This document shows, one piece after another, positions 61,767 through 61,790 of a stretch of DNA of 61,790 nt. The stretch is taken from positions 1 through 61,790 of the forward strand of contig CANQTO010000013.1 in the NCBI GenBank assembly GCA_947626785.1, written 5' to 3'. Position 1 is the stretch's first letter; every line of letters begins with the position of its first letter. The notes under the pieces were generated by a model. It was not told the origin of the DNA, searched no databases, and worked only from the letters and a program-made list of their open reading frames with translations. The DNA comes from an uncultured Oscillospiraceae bacterium (GTDB lineage: Bacteria; Bacillota; Clostridia; Oscillospirales; Oscillospiraceae). The translations under genes were made by a program, and so were the position numbers.

Positions 61767-61790
61767 GAATTTTTGTGTGGAAAACTGGCG

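Overview
The window looks like chromosome of a GC-rich Clostridia member, most plausibly Oscillospirales of the Flavonifractor/Lawsonibacter/Intestinimonas type. This rests on strong AGGAGG ribosome sites, heavy GCC/CTG/ATC codon use in the backbone, DUF6056 and DUF554 proteins, and SdpR/SdpI/DUF3784 genes. The backbone lies at about 1-3300 and 29876-61790. Two accessory segments with visibly lower GC and different codon use lie between them.

Layout: (1) 1-3300 holds the end of trpS, a WecA/TagO-type transferase, three small genes on the minus strand and a YfcE-like phosphoesterase. (2) About 3300-21105 is a genomic island with two plus-strand gene blocks. Block A (3358-16362) encodes a SprT-like protease, a YbjN-like protein, four tandem ubiquitin-like (Ubl) proteins, an anchored zinc-ribbon protein, an E1/ThiF-like enzyme, an E2-like protein, a JAMM peptidase whose motif closely resembles AMSH, a transglutaminase-fold protease, an SPFH protein, two membrane proteins, a HerA/VirB4-like ATPase and an acidic protein ending in an HNH-type nuclease domain. 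Block B (16555-20962) encodes a small protein, a complete ClpP, a P-loop ATPase with Arg in the Walker A lysine position, a VirD4/TraG-like ATPase ending in an L7/L12-like domain, and an M50 metalloprotease. A frameshifted tyrosine-integrase tail follows. (3) 21235-22248 is an EF-hand-like gene on the minus strand. (4) 22429-29891 is a 7.46-kb integrative element bounded by a 16-bp direct repeat of the initiator tRNA-fMet 3' end. It carries a CRESS-virus-like HUH/SF3 Rep, an FtsK-like ATPase, a sigma-like regulator, a lipoprotein and a serine recombinase with a one-base frameshift. (5) 29876-61790 is backbone: tRNA-fMet, sdpR/sdpI/DUF3784, a solute-binding lipoprotein with a hybrid histidine kinase, a UvrA-like ABC ATPase, an aminotransferase, rlmD, an HD protein with a phosphopantetheinyl transferase, an aromatic amino acid operon behind a peptide-leader attenuator, trxA, a beta-lactamase-fold protein, a P-type ATPase behind a yybP-ykoY (Mn2+) riboswitch, a TRIC-type channel and ychF.

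The strongest candidate for an undescribed system is the Ubl island. It has a complete set of parts for a ubiquitin-like cycle: tagged precursors ending in Gly-Gly-Val-Ala, an activating enzyme, a carrier with one plausible catalytic Cys, and a JAMM protease able to mature or remove the tag. These are combined with membrane scaffolds, two secretion/translocation-type ATPases, a ClpP peptidase and a nuclease domain. Several proteins share a PLPPR-type proline motif that may hold a membrane assembly together. A defence, competition or envelope quality-control role is inference. Sequence alone shows the enzyme families and their linkage, not the substrate.
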